Source of the DNA: Ananas comosus
Lineage: Eukaryota > Streptophyta > Magnoliopsida > Poales > Bromeliaceae
DNA length: 64,000 nucleotides
NCBI RefSeq assembly: GCF_001540865.1
Contig: NC_033621.1
Location: 12,234,276-12,298,275, forward strand
Direction: 5' to 3'
In this document: piece after piece, positions 49,600 to 60,301 of the stretch
Position numbering within the stretch: the first letter of the stretch is position 1
Layout of the letters: each line of letters opens with the position of its first letter
Made by a program: the position numbers and the translations under genes
Notes under the pieces: model-generated
What the model was told of the DNA's origin: nothing
The model's database searches: none
The model's input: the letters and a program-made list of their open reading frames with translations, nothing else

Positions 49600-51669
49600 A
49601 GCCCCACCTCCATCAATGCCACAAATACAGAGGATAAAATAAGGGATACAGGGCATTACATTACCTATACCTATACATTACCTTGTGGTTCTGCACCTGA
49701 GGCCAATTCAGTGTAAGGTTTAAGGTCTTCTACACAACACCAGAGGTCACTGTCCTGCACACACTGCATGCATTTATAACACACAGACTTTTTGCGCAAC
49801 CAAAATCCAACATGACGTAAAACCAAAGTAAAAGCTTCGGCATTTACGTTTCATAGGTACCTGGCTCGTACTGGTGCTTCACGGAGTAGAGAAGCTGCAT
49901 TAAAATATGATCTTCTTATCACAGAAAGCATAAGTACATGATTAGGGCTCTGTGGCCAATACTATGATAGTAATCGACGACAGAGCGCAACAGAGATAAT
50001 GCACATTCATTCAATAAATACTGGAATTCCAAGTTGATAGCAGAGAAATATAAAGTAGAGACATGAAAGTAAGGTTTGTATTGTTAGCTAGACGCGTGTA
50101 TAAAGGTAAGTTCAAATGCACCATGCATATATATACTTAATAATAAAGGGTTGGAACAAAATATTGGGTTGAATACAGTTTGTAGCAAGACCCAGAAGAA
50201 CGCCAACCATCATTGCTTCCAAATGAATCCAGCAGTAAATGAAACCCATCAACAACCAATAGAGGTTCTTCATCAAATTTATTCTGAATATAAGCACATT
50301 GTTGATCTAATAAGAGAAAAGAAAATATTATGCAATTTACTCTTGAAAAGAGATCAGTAATGCAAGTGAACAAATATAACAATTCAAATCAGAAGTAAAA
50401 CTAAACCAGATTATTTGCCAACCTTTTCCTGCATCATGAGTTGACGCAAAAAAAAAAAGTTGCGATGTAAGATATAACTACAGTGAACAGTAATTACTGT
50501 ATGTTGCCTTTGTGAGCATACCATTTTTACAAAATCAAATCATTTCACACAAGAAAAGGAGACCCCAACAAGCTTACAGGTTTTTCTCCCCCTATATCAA
50601 CCAATATACTAATAACAGAGCAGAAACAATATAATTTGACCTCGTCTTTAAGGACATCAAAAGGGTCAAATAAAAATAAAAATCTTTATGTTGCCAAGAG
50701 AATTTCGTCAATAGCCACCAAAACCTGCATAGGCATTAAATAAATTAACCGAAGATAGAGAAAAACAACAAAGTAAACATATGTTTTGAGAAATAGAAAG
50801 GTCAAAGAAGTATATAAAAATAGACACACAAGGTGATCCTACATGTTATTCTCTTGTACAAGAAACATCATAACTTATCAACAAAGAGAATATCACAAAT
50901 CCTTATATTCCAACAAAAAGGATATCACAAATGACAGTCATTGACTATTCCTCAATGAAATCTTCGAGCAGCCCCAGATGAAATCTCCGGACAGAGTGTA
51001 GTATTAGATTATCAAAAGTAAGCATTTCTGTAGTAAAATAATTTGTTTCCTGTCTTAATAAACCAGTAATTGGGCCAGTTAATCCAGTGGTTAAAGCAAT
51101 GGAAAACAAACCCAAAGCTTTACCAAGCCCATTCTGATAACTATGGAAAAGAAGATTCTGTACTCAATCAAGTAAGAGCATCAGATTCTAGCTGTCAAAA
51201 GTCTTTATCTTCTGGACCTTTAGACATAAGTTTCTTTCTTCCATTTATACCATAATTCTCATTTCCAATTACAACATAGGAATCAAGTTTTCCTCTTTGA
51301 TGGCAAACTGATACGTTAAACAAGAGAAAATATAACTAGGATCACATTTGCGTAGAAATAAAAAACTTCTTCACTCGTACAATATATCATGGAGTATTTA
51401 CATTCCTCAGCAAAGACCTACGGGTAATAGGTGCAAAATAGTTCTTTGGAAACCATAAGCGAACAAGTTATAGAAGGCACAAGCACAATAATTACAATAA
51501 AAGAAATGTGACAATTGTTGACTAAAAACCTACCAAATAATAACCATGATAATTATAATGGAAACTACAGTAATTAACATGCAATAATAAGCACCTAAAG
51601 TTACCGCCACGTGTACATTCAAGACCATTACCTCAGCCATGAAAGTAAACTTGATACATGCCAAGATTT
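49600..51669. other. Gap with unassigned coding-like fragments on the minus strand
   Basis: No complete gene could be built. On the minus strand, 50342 down to 50138 follows an AG and stays open for over 50 codons (VVDGFHLLLDSFGSNDGW...). Short pieces near 50740-50700, 51025-50955 and 49905-49848 also look like terminal exons. They may be chance, 3'UTR, or scraps of a degraded gene. The + strand has nothing convincing. Confidence 0.35.
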
Positions 51670-53021
51670 TCAATCCCGAAGGCCGAGTTCAACCTCAAGC
51701 TCATCATCCTCCTCAAACAACTTTAGAAGGCGCGCATGCTGCTCTTCTCTCTTCTTTTTCTGCCAAAGCTTGAAAAGGAAAATTGACAAAGCAACAGCTA
51801 CGCCGACTCCCAAGCATATGAATAGCACCTCGCGACCGGTGTTGCTCTTCGAATGTGAATCATCCTTTTTTGCGTCTTTTGTTGGTGAGGGATCACCACC
51901 AAGAACTGAAAAGAGATGAGACCTCATTAGACTGCATTGCATAACAGCGGGAATAATAGTAAACATCACATCACTTCTAAGATCCAGTTTGAACTACTAT
52001 TCGAAAGTGAACTTCAGTGCAACACTCAAAATACACAACCACCAAGATGCTACTCTCGACTACTTAGGATCAACTAAGTAAATCCTTTTCATTTTTGTCT
52101 CTACGAAAACCAGCTTTGCCCAAGCAATCAAAAGAAAATTTTGGCAACTTGCAACAACAAAAAAAATAAACAAGTCTGTCTTAGGGCAGTTCTAGTAGAA
52201 AATCCGGATGAAGTGTTAAGAAAATAGTCTCTTTACACAATGAATGCCATATACTGGTAGCGATAGTCCCCTACACTTTGCAGTTAAAACTGAGTAGAAA
52301 CCTCAAATCCACAGTCAAAACTCTCCAGCTTGCCATGATAATTCAGATAATCAATTGATCTTACAAGGGAAATTCTTCTCTTCAATGACACTCGATAACT
52401 CTAAATTTAATTCTCTATGCTGACGAAGTAACCTCTTAACAATTCTCAATTTTCACCAATTACATGATTATTGCTTATCTCATATACATCTCATTAAGAT
52501 CAACGCATCATTTTGATCAAAACTACATACATAAATAACGAAAATTTGAGATCAACAAAACAACCAAAATACCAAATAAGCAGTGGGATACACATAACTA
52601 AACGGCACGGGCACTAACCAGCTCATAGGAATCCTACCAAAGAATCACATCTAATAGTTAATTAAACAGAAAATAACTCATTTCTTCAACAAATCTCCCC
52701 CGATCTAAGGCAACAACAAACCCTAGTCCACAACTACTGCAACAAAGAGCCGAACCCAAGGAAGCAGCACGTCTTTCACAGAGATTCCGCATCAAAAACA
52801 AGAATTTCGAACAATACGGCAACAGATATCAATCGGACTCACAAGTAACCAAAAATCCCGCAAAATTAGGGTTTTTTAGATCTAAGAGGAGCGGAAGACG
52901 AGATCAAGGGATAGGAAACGGGGATCGCGGTAGAGAGCGATACCTGATGCGAATTGCGAAGAGATCGTGGCGACGACGAGGAGGAGGAGGAAGGGTTTGG
53001 ATCTCCCACCTACGCCTCCAC

Positions 53022-53025
<4 letters not shown>
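51670..53025 (-). CDS. Small conserved plant single-pass membrane protein (105 aa), function unknown
   Basis: Two exons: 52944-53025 and 51670-51905, joined GT-AG in phase 1. Residues 1-27 form a signal peptide (basic start, then FLLLLVVATIS and a small-residue cleavage zone FAS). A short polar lumenal part rich in Lys/Asp/Ser follows. The transmembrane helix is VLFICLGVGVAVALSIFLF. A basic stop (KLWQKKKREEQHARLLKLF) comes next, and the tail ends in an acidic block (EEDDELEVELGLRD). The layout suggests type I topology in the secretory pathway with the charged tail in the cytosol. I recall near-identical tails in other plant proteins labelled only as transmembrane proteins, so the tail is probably the functional part. 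A (CT)n leader abuts the ATG. Confidence 0.85.

Positions 53026-53058
<33 letters not shown>
53026..53058. repeat. (CT)n tract in the leader of the 105-aa protein gene
   Basis: On the + strand a CT run starts right after the initiator triplet at 53023-53025, so on the gene (-) strand a GA run directly precedes the ATG. Confidence 0.9.
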
Positions 53059-53061
<3 letters not shown>

Positions 53062-53099
53062 GCTTGTGTTTCTTGCGCTAACCAAACGCAATTTCTTAA

Positions 53100-53118
53100 T
53101 TTCAGTATAAATTTTTAA

Positions 53119-53160
<42 letters not shown>

Positions 53161-54265
53161 AAAAATAGGAGCATTTGCACATATATACCTTTGAAATTTG
53201 GAAAATACTCATTTGCTTCTCAAAATTTTAATCCTCAAAACATTTTTCAAACAAAATTTTAAAAACTTTAAAATTTTATTTTTGTCAGTTTTACCACTGT
53301 TAGTTGGATGTGTAGTTTCGCTATTAAAACCATTATTTTTTTTAACCAGCTATAGTTAAATAATTTAAGATTTTTTAAAATATAAGAGACGAAAAATATA
53401 TATATATATAAATGATGATAAAAAATGAATAAAATGAATATTTCAATTAAAATGAGATGAATCCACATGCATGGTGTCGTTTACAAGGCATTGCCATTTA
53501 ATATTTTAAAATAAAATGAATATAGGGATCTGTTCTTGTAACTAAATAAATGGCTTTTTTTTTTTTAATCATAAAAATATAGATATCTATTGAATAAAAT
53601 ATTTAGATGAAAAACACATTGATTATAATAAGTTATAATATGGAAACTCTTTGTACAATTTTTTATTTAGCCCATTTTTTTTTTAAAAAAAAAAAAGGGA
53701 AAAGAGAGCTCCAATTATGAGAAAGACCCAAACAAGTAAAATGTCACCATCTATCTCTTATTTATCACCATTAAAACGATTAGTGGGTTTTGTTAGGTTA
53801 CAAAATTATTATTTCAAAATTATTCAGATTTGTACCATGCTTAGACCTTCTTTTTTTTTTTTTTTTGAAAAAAAAGGTTCTCCCATTTTTAAATATTTTT
53901 CGAAATCCTTGAAAATATTAAGTTAATTAAAATCTCAAATCAACAGCTTAAATCATTTTGGCTCTCTCAATTTCATTGGTTATTTCAAGATTTGTTTTGA
54001 TTTGAATTCGCTAATTAAGCTTGTTTTGTGTAATATTCAAAATACTTTAACTAACACTATAATTTTCTCAACCTCTTTAGTTACACAAAACATATTTGAA
54101 AACCAAATGGAAACCTAAGAGGGGATAAAATTTAAATCCAAACCAAACCAAAAACTCATCATTTTGTTTGGTTTGGTTCAAATTGGCCCATTCTATTATT
54201 AGATTGGTAAATAATTCAAATTCAAATATTTCATTTATTTTTTAAATAAATACAATTTAAATGGT
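53100..54265. other. AT-rich intergenic region
   Basis: Includes (TA)n at about 53119-53157 and A/T homopolymers at about 53680 and 53850. No gene seen. Confidence 0.7.
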
Positions 54266-54339
54266 GGTCCCGTAGCTCAGTTGGTTAGAGCGTTGGTCTT
54301 ATGAGCCGAAGGTCGCGGGTTCGAGCCCCGCCGGGACCA
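54266..54339 (+). tRNA. tRNA-Ile (UAU anticodon by position), intronless
   Basis: A 74-nt cloverleaf. The acceptor stem GGTCCCG/CGGGACC is fully paired and the discriminator base is A. The D arm is GCTC/GAGC, the T arm GCGGG/CCCGC with loop TTCGAGC. The 7-nt anticodon loop is CTTATGA, which puts TAT at 34-36 (54300-54302). The anticodon stem TTGGT/GCCGA has two G-U pairs. The A box (TAGCTCAGTTGG) and B box (GGTTCGAGCCC) of the internal polymerase III promoter are intact. A plant-type CAA lies about 14 bp upstream (54252-54254). Downstream a TTT occurs at once, but the first run of four T is at about 54426. No encoded CCA beyond the discriminator. Position 37 is G, which is unexpected (see findings). 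Confidence 0.9.
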
Positions 54340-55320
54340 AAAATTTAGTTTGATTTGAGACCCAAACTTCTTGATTTGAAATAGGATATAAAAAATTGAA
54401 TTGCACAATATCTTTAATAAAAGAAAATTTTGAATTACAGAAACTTTTCTATCTAAAACTTGAATTATGCAAAAGAGTTTTGTAGTGTATTTATTCAGCT
54501 CAATTTTTTTATTTGTGCACATTAGTTTTTCTGTTAAAATTACTTTTAAACCCAATTAAAGTTGAGGAGTTTCATTCTCAATTTCAACTAGTGCTTAAAA
54601 ATTATTTCTTAAAAAAAATTAAATATTTAGTGCTTAAGATCCCAACTAGTTTTAATATTCTAACTAGTATTTGTTTGTTTGAAGTTAATTTAAAAAAATA
54701 ATAATAATTTGGAGTTAGAAACTAGTGCTGTTAAAAGTTAAAACATGTGCATTAGATATTCTTTAAAATAAGATACTGGAGACATTAGGTAATAATGTGC
54801 TTATAGAATTAAAAACAATTGTAGGGGCTATTATGCAAATAAAAAAGTTTTAAAGAATAGACACACTATGTTGGAAAATTTTAGAAATTTTAAATTCAAA
54901 GGAGCCAAATAAATGTATTACTTCATGCATTTTAATATGATAAAAAAAATCATACATTGCGAGAAAAAAAGATACACGCAAACTTTAACTTTGAGTACAA
55001 ATCTCATGTTGAACACAAACCTCAGCTTATAATGGAAAAAAAAAAGTGGTCATCAAATTAGAGCTTAAAATAATTGAATTTTAGATTTCGAGAAACGATC
55101 CCATGATAAGTAATTCATTTCTAAAAAAATTTAACGTTCGTTTCAAAAACATAATTTTTGTGTAAAACATAGTAAATTAAAATAAAGCTTGAAATAATGC
55201 ATAGTTTTACTGAAACGATTTTTGAGGGTTATATCTCAAAACTATCCATAGGTGAGGGTTCTCCATACATTTTTCAACACAAGTCCAAAACATCGAGCTA
55301 AACCCAAGCTTGGTTTGGAT
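54340..55320. other. AT-rich intergenic region before the leucyl-tRNA synthetase gene
   Basis: No ORF or repeat of note apart from A-runs. The promoter of the synthetase gene should lie in the last few hundred bases. Confidence 0.65.
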
Positions 55321-55345
55321 TGGACCACGAAACCCTAGATTCTCC

Positions 55346-55349
<4 letters not shown>

Positions 55350-55389
<40 letters not shown>
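55350..55389 (+). repeat. (CT)n tract in the leucyl-tRNA synthetase 5' leader
   Basis: About 19 CT units within the probable first, non-coding exon. Confidence 0.85.
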
Positions 55390-55392
<3 letters not shown>

Positions 55393-55469
55393 TCGCTGCT
55401 TCAATCGGTTCCCTCTCCTCGAGAGAGAACGCCACTTTTTAGGTCTAATCCAATCCCCATTACACTCAG

Positions 55470-56470
55470 GTTCATTCCTCTTACTCTTTTTTTTTCCCCC
55501 AATAATTACTAATTTTTGGGACTATTTTGTGCATTAATCCCTGTTGGATAAGTTCAATTTGTTTGTTTCTATTCATGAATTCGATAAAGTTTAGATTTTT
55601 CAGGTGAGTTTAGTTGAAAATTTATGTGGGTGGAGATCTGGGTTTTGCTGTTTTTCTTTTGTGTAGTAATCTCTACTGGGTAGTTCAATATCTTGTTCCA
55701 CTTCATGAATTTGATAAAGTTTAGATTTTTCGGGTGAGTTTAGTTGAAACTTGATGTAGGTTTTTTTTTTTTTTTCTTTTTTTTTTTATAGGTATTCACA
55801 TTTGATGTAAGGATCTAGGTTTTTCCCTTTTTTTTTTGGCAACTACTTGTAAAGTTTTTTAGTGTTCCTTGTGTATTAATCTCTGTTGAGGAGATCAATA
55901 TCTTGTTCTTTTGCATGAATTTGATAAAGTTTAGATTTTTCATGTGAGCTTAGTTAATTTCGATGTGGGTCATTTTCGTTTCTTCGATGTGTATTCTCAT
56001 TTGATATGGGTTCTGGGTTTTACAATTAGTTTAAAAAAATTCGTGTTTTTGTATCTTAATCTATGTTGGTTATCGGAATTTGTTGTTCCTTTAGTGAATT
56101 TGGTAAAGTTTACATTTTTCTGGTGAGCCTATGGAGATTTGATATGTATTGTTGATATAAGATCTGTGTTTTTCCTCTTATGCTTTTGTGTTGTTATTTC
56201 ATTTTATTTTAGACATGATATACTCCTTTAAGCCTTCTTTTAAGGTTCTTAAGCCACTTAGTCTATTTGGGTTCTTTTGGTTTGATTTTTTATGAGCCTA
56301 GTTTTTTTCTTATGCTATCGCTTTCTCATTTCAGGTTCCCATAGCTTAATATCTTTACTAACTTATTTTCAAAGCTCTTTGTTTTTTGGCGCAAGCAGTA
56401 TCAGTTTAGATTTTTGGGTTCCCATATCCTCTCAAACTGCCCATCTAATTTTTTCCCATTTTAATTAGAA
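55470..56470 (+). other. Probable 5'UTR intron of leucyl-tRNA synthetase, holding four degenerate repeats
   Basis: T-rich sequence ends in a pyrimidine-rich TTTTAATTAG at 56461-56469, four bases before the ATG, which suits an acceptor. The donor is not certain. A block of the form ATGAATTTGATAAAGTTTAGATTTTTC-GGTGAG recurs at about 55575, 55705, 55915 and 56094. Confidence 0.6.
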
Positions 56471-56472
56471 AA

Positions 56473-59400
56473 ATGTCGACGAATACTGAGGGAGGAGGAA
56501 GGAGCTATGCTCGGCGAGACCTACTTCTCAAGATACAATCAGAAATCCAAAATTACTGGGAAGAAAACAAAATCTTCGAGGCCGAACCCGGTGTTAAACC
56601 TCCTGAGCCGGGCGAGAAGTTCTTCGGCAACTTCCCATACCCCTACATGAATGGCCTGCTCCATTTGGGCCACGCCTTCACTCTTTCTAAGCTTGAGTTT
56701 GGAGCCGCCTACCACCGCCTACGTGGCTGTAACGTTCTATTGCCTTTCGCTTTCCACTGCACGGGAATGCCTATCAAAGCATCGGCCGACAAACTTAAAA
56801 GAGAAATCGAACAGCATGGAAACCCTCCTGTTTTCCCCTCATTAGAGGAGTTGACTATTGAAGTTGAAGAGAGTGATAATGTGTCTGCGGCTACGCCCGA
56901 TAAGTTTAAGAGCAAGAGGTCTAAAGCTGCTGCTAAGTCTAGCGGGGATAAGTCGCAGTGGGAAATTATGAGAAGTTTCGGCCTTTCCGACGAAGAGATC
57001 GCTAAGTTTCAAGACCCGTATCATTGGCTTAAACACTTCCCCCCGCTGGCTAAAGAGGATCTCAAGGCCTTTGGGCTAGGCTGCGATTGGAGGCGCTCTT
57101 TTATAACGACTGACATGAACCCGTTCTACGATTCCTTTGTTAGGTGGCAGATGAATAAGTTAAAGAACATGGGTAAGATCGTAAAGGATATGAGATACAC
57201 TATTTATTCACCGTTGGATGGCCAACCTTGCGCTGATCACGATAGAGCCTCTGGCGAAGGAGTTCAACCTCAAGAATATGTATTGATTAAGATGGAGGTG
57301 ATCCCTCCTTTTCCAGCCAAGTTGAAGGCTTTGGAGGGTAGAAAAGTCTTCTTGGCGGCAGCTACGTTGAGGCCCGAGACAATGTATGGGCAGACTAACT
57401 GTTGGGTATTGCCGGATGGGAATTACGGAGCTTTCGAGATCAATGATACCGACGTTTTCATCCTCACTGAGAGGGCTGCGTTGAACTTAGCTTATCAGAA
57501 GCTGTCGAAAGTCCCTGAGAAGCTGAGCTGTTTGCTTAAGCTCTCTGGTCATGACCTTATTGGCTTGCCGTTAAGTTCTCCTCTTGCTTTTAATGAAGTG
57601 ATATACTCACTTCCTATGCTAACTATATTAACTGATAAGGGTACGGGCATTGTTACGAGTGTTCCGAGTGACTCGCCAGATGACTACATGGCTTTAAAGG
57701 ATTTAGTATCTAAACCGGCCTTACGAGAAAAGTATGGCGTTAAAGATGAGTGGGTTCTGCCTTATGAGGTCGTGCCCATAATAAATATTCCGGAGTTCGG
57801 AGATAAATCGGCGGAAAAGGTGTGTATCGATCTTAAGATCAAGAGCCAGAATGATAAGGAGAAACTCGCAGAGGCGAAGAGACTGACTTATTTGAAAGGC
57901 TTTACGGATGGTAGTATGTTAGTAGGAGAATTCCAAGGGAGAAAGGTTCAAGAAGCGAAGCCGCTTATAAAGAACAAATTGTTGGAAGCTGGAATGGCCG
58001 TGCTGTACAGTGAGCCTGAAAAGAAAGTTATGTCGAGATCCGGTGATGAGTGTGTCGTGGCGCTTACGGATCAATGGTACATAACTTATGGGGAGGTGGA
58101 GTGGAAGGAGAAGGCAATGGAGTGCCTAGAGAAAATGAATACTTTTTCTACCGAGACCCGAAATGGCTTCGAGCATACATTGAGCTGGCTAAATCAGTGG
58201 GCTTGCTCACGGTCTTTCGGGCTCGGGACTCGAATTCCTTGGGACGAGCAGTTTCTCGTCGAATCGCTTTCTGATTCGACCCTTTACATGGCTTATTACA
58301 CTATTGCGCATGTCTTGCAAAATGGCGATATGTATGGATCAAATGCTTCTTCAGTTAGACCAGAGCAGATGACAGATGAGGTATGGGATTATATCTTCTG
58401 CGACGGCCCAGTTCCGAAATCTGAGATTTCTCCTGCTCTTCTAAGTAAAATGAAGAAAGAATTCGAGTATTGGTATCCGTTTGATCTTAGGGTTTCAGGG
58501 AAAGATCTCATTCAGAACCATCTAACATTTTGCATATATAACCATACAGCGCTTCTCCCGAAGCACTTATGGCCCCGAGGGTTCCGTTGCAACGGGCATC
58601 TTATGCTTAACTCCGAGAAAATGTCCAAGTCTACCGGAAACTTCCGCACACTTCGCCAGGCCATAGAGGAATTCTCCTCTGACGCCACTCGGTTCTCTCT
58701 CGCAGATGCTGGCGACGGGATGGACGATGCGAACTTCGTCTTCGAGACAGCAAATGCCGCGATTTTGAGGCTGACTAAAGAAATTGCCTGGATGGAAGAG
58801 GTGCTTTCTGTCGAGTCTTCTTTGCGAGCCGGCCCCCCATCGTCTTATGCTGACCGGGTTTTCGCCAATGAGATGAATTTCGCGGTGGTGGAAACCGAGA
58901 AAAGTTACAACAACTTCATGTTTAGAGAAGCTTTGAAAACCGGGTTTTACGACCTTCAAGCTGCGAGAGATGAGTACAGATTTTCGTGCGGGGCGGGAGG
59001 TATGAATAAGGAATTGTTGTTCCGGTTTATGGATGTTCAGACCAGGCTTATCACCCCGATTTGTCCACATTACGCGGAACATGTGTGGAAAAATATATTG
59101 AAAAATGACGGGTTTATAGTAAGAGCCGGTTGGCCATTTGCAGAACCCCCGAATCAAACGCTACGAATCGCCAACAAGTATTTACAGGACTCTATTGTTT
59201 TGATGAGAAAGCTGCTTCAGAAGCAGGAATCGGGTCCGAAAAAGGCTAAGAAGGGTGCTTCTGCTGCTCCTGCTGAAGAGAACAAACTGACCGTCGGGCT
59301 TATTTTCGTGAACGAGCGATACGATGGTTGGAAAGAAGAATGCTTGAGGATACTACGAAGCAAATTCGATGACACAACGGGTTCTTTTGCTCCCGACAAA

Positions 59401-59754
59401 GAGATTCTCGAGGCGCTAAAATCAAGTTCTATTGGAAATGATGCTAATTTTAAGCAGATACAGAAGCTCTGCATGCCTTTCATAAAGTTTAAGAAGGACG
59501 AGACGAAGGAAGTGGGTGTTCGCGCTTTAGATTTGAAGCTACCGTTTGGCGAAATCGAGGTTCTCAAGGAGAATGTCGACGTGATAAAGAGGCAGTTGGG
59601 TCTCGAGCACGTGGAAGTTTTATGCGCAACGGACGATTCCGATCGCAGTAAATCCGGACCGCACATCTCGTTGCTGACGCAGAATCCGCTGTCTCCTGGT
59701 AATCCGGTTGCCATTTTCCTCAGCAAAGCAGAATTTTCGGCAACCGGATACTAG
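56473..59754 (+). CDS. Leucyl-tRNA synthetase, cytosolic
   Basis: One uninterrupted coding exon encodes 1093 residues, the normal eukaryotic cytosolic length. The enzyme attaches leucine to tRNA-Leu for cytosolic translation. The Rossmann fold starts with FPYPYMNGLLHLGHAF; the HIGH-type motif is HLGH at 64-67. The CP1 editing domain shows ATLRPETMYGQTNCWV near residue 300 and GTGIVTSVPSDSPDDY near 395. The class Ia signature KMSKSTGNF is at 716-724. The helical anticodon-binding region follows, and a Lys/Ala-rich linker near 920-935 leads to the eukaryote-specific C-terminal extension. There is no N-terminal organelle presequence. A single-exon CDS behind a leader intron fits what I recall of the Arabidopsis cytosolic gene. 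All motifs are intact, so it should be functional. GC content is well above that of its flanks. Confidence 0.98.
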   Translation: MSTNTEGGGRSYARRDLLLKIQSEIQNYWEENKIFEAEPGVKPPEPGEKFFGNFPYPYMNGLLHLGHAFTLSKLEFGAAYHRLRGCNVLLPFAFHCTGMPIKASADKLKREIEQHGNPPVFPSLEELTIEVEESDNVSAATPDKFKSKRSKAAAKSSGDKSQWEIMRSFGLSDEEIAKFQDPYHWLKHFPPLAKEDLKAFGLGCDWRRSFITTDMNPFYDSFVRWQMNKLKNMGKIVKDMRYTIYSPLDGQPCADHDRASGEGVQPQEYVLIKMEVIPPFPAKLKALEGRKVFLAAATLRPETMYGQTNCWVLPDGNYGAFEINDTDVFILTERAALNLAYQKLSKVPEKLSCLLKLSGHDLIGLPLSSPLAFNEVIYSLPMLTILTDKGTGIVTSVPSDSPDDYMALKDLVSKPALREKYGVKDEWVLPYEVVPIINIPEFGDKSAEKVCIDLKIKSQNDKEKLAEAKRLTYLKGFTDGSMLVGEFQGRKVQEAKPLIKNKLLEAGMAVLYSEPEKKVMSRSGDECVVALTDQWYITYGEVEWKEKAMECLEKMNTFSTETRNGFEHTLSWLNQWACSRSFGLGTRIPWDEQFLVESLSDSTLYMAYYTIAHVLQNGDMYGSNASSVRPEQMTDEVWDYIFCDGPVPKSEISPALLSKMKKEFEYWYPFDLRVSGKDLIQNHLTFCIYNHTALLPKHLWPRGFRCNGHLMLNSEKMSKSTGNFRTLRQAIEEFSSDATRFSLADAGDGMDDANFVFETANAAILRLTKEIAWMEEVLSVESSLRAGPPSSYADRVFANEMNFAVVETEKSYNNFMFREALKTGFYDLQAARDEYRFSCGAGGMNKELLFRFMDVQTRLITPICPHYAEHVWKNILKNDGFIVRAGWPFAEPPNQTLRIANKYLQDSIVLMRKLLQKQESGPKKAKKGASAAPAEENKLTVGLIFVNERYDGWKEECLRILRSKFDDTTGSFAPDKEILEALKSSSIGNDANFKQIQKLCMPFIKFKKDETKEVGVRALDLKLPFGEIEVLKENVDVIKRQLGLEHVEVLCATDDSDRSKSGPHISLLTQNPLSPGNPVAIFLSKAEFSATGY

Positions 59755-59930
59755 AAGAGAATGAGATGCTGTGGTAGTTTTTGAAGTGTTTTATGTTGCT
59801 TAGAACTTAGATTTGCTATTCCTCATAGAAACCAAATTTTGTTGGTAACTTTTATCAATTTGAGTTGCTTGAGATTTAATATTTATATGGCCAGCTTTAA
59901 TTTCATGATATGTTGATCATAAATAAATTA

Positions 59931-60292
59931 GGCTAAATTACATAAAATTTTTCTGTCAAAATTCGATTTTTTATTTTTCCCCTCTATCATTTAAAAATCT
60001 ACACTTTGCCTCCTTATAAAATAAAAAATGATCACAGAGGATACGGTGTAAATTGTGATGATAAAATAACTATTTTGCCCCTCATCATTTTTGGCAACAG
60101 GAGAGAAAGCTGAGGGTATTTTTGGCATAAAAAATATAATAATATTTTATAAACGGAACTCTAACGAATCACTAACGGTAGAGGGTGAAGTGAACATTTT
60201 TATCTTACAATGGAGTGAAGTGTAGCTTTTTAAATGACAGGAGAAAAAGTAAAAAATTGAGTTTTGACAGAAAATTTTTTTATAATTTAGCC
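59931..60292. mobile_element. Mutator-type MITE, family B, with 9-bp target duplication
   Basis: The element (362 bp) starts GGCTAAATTACATAAAATTT and ends with the complement of GGCTAAATTATAAAAAAATT. Arms match for about 70-100 bp, including TTCTGTCAAAA and CATTTAAAAA. Perfect 9-bp flanking repeats AATAAATTA lie at 59922-59930 and 60293-60301. No ORF. It sits about 180 bp past the synthetase stop codon. Confidence 0.87.
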
Positions 60293-60301
60293 AATAAATT
60301 A

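Noticed and set aside
51604..51616. CACGTG G-box
   Set aside because: Located in the 3' flank of the minus-strand membrane-protein gene, not near a known start; probably coincidental.
58567..59157. 196-codon antisense ORF within leucyl-tRNA synthetase (also 59217-59726 antisense)
   Set aside because: Shadow frames of a GC-rich conserved gene; no independent start, splice or domain signal.
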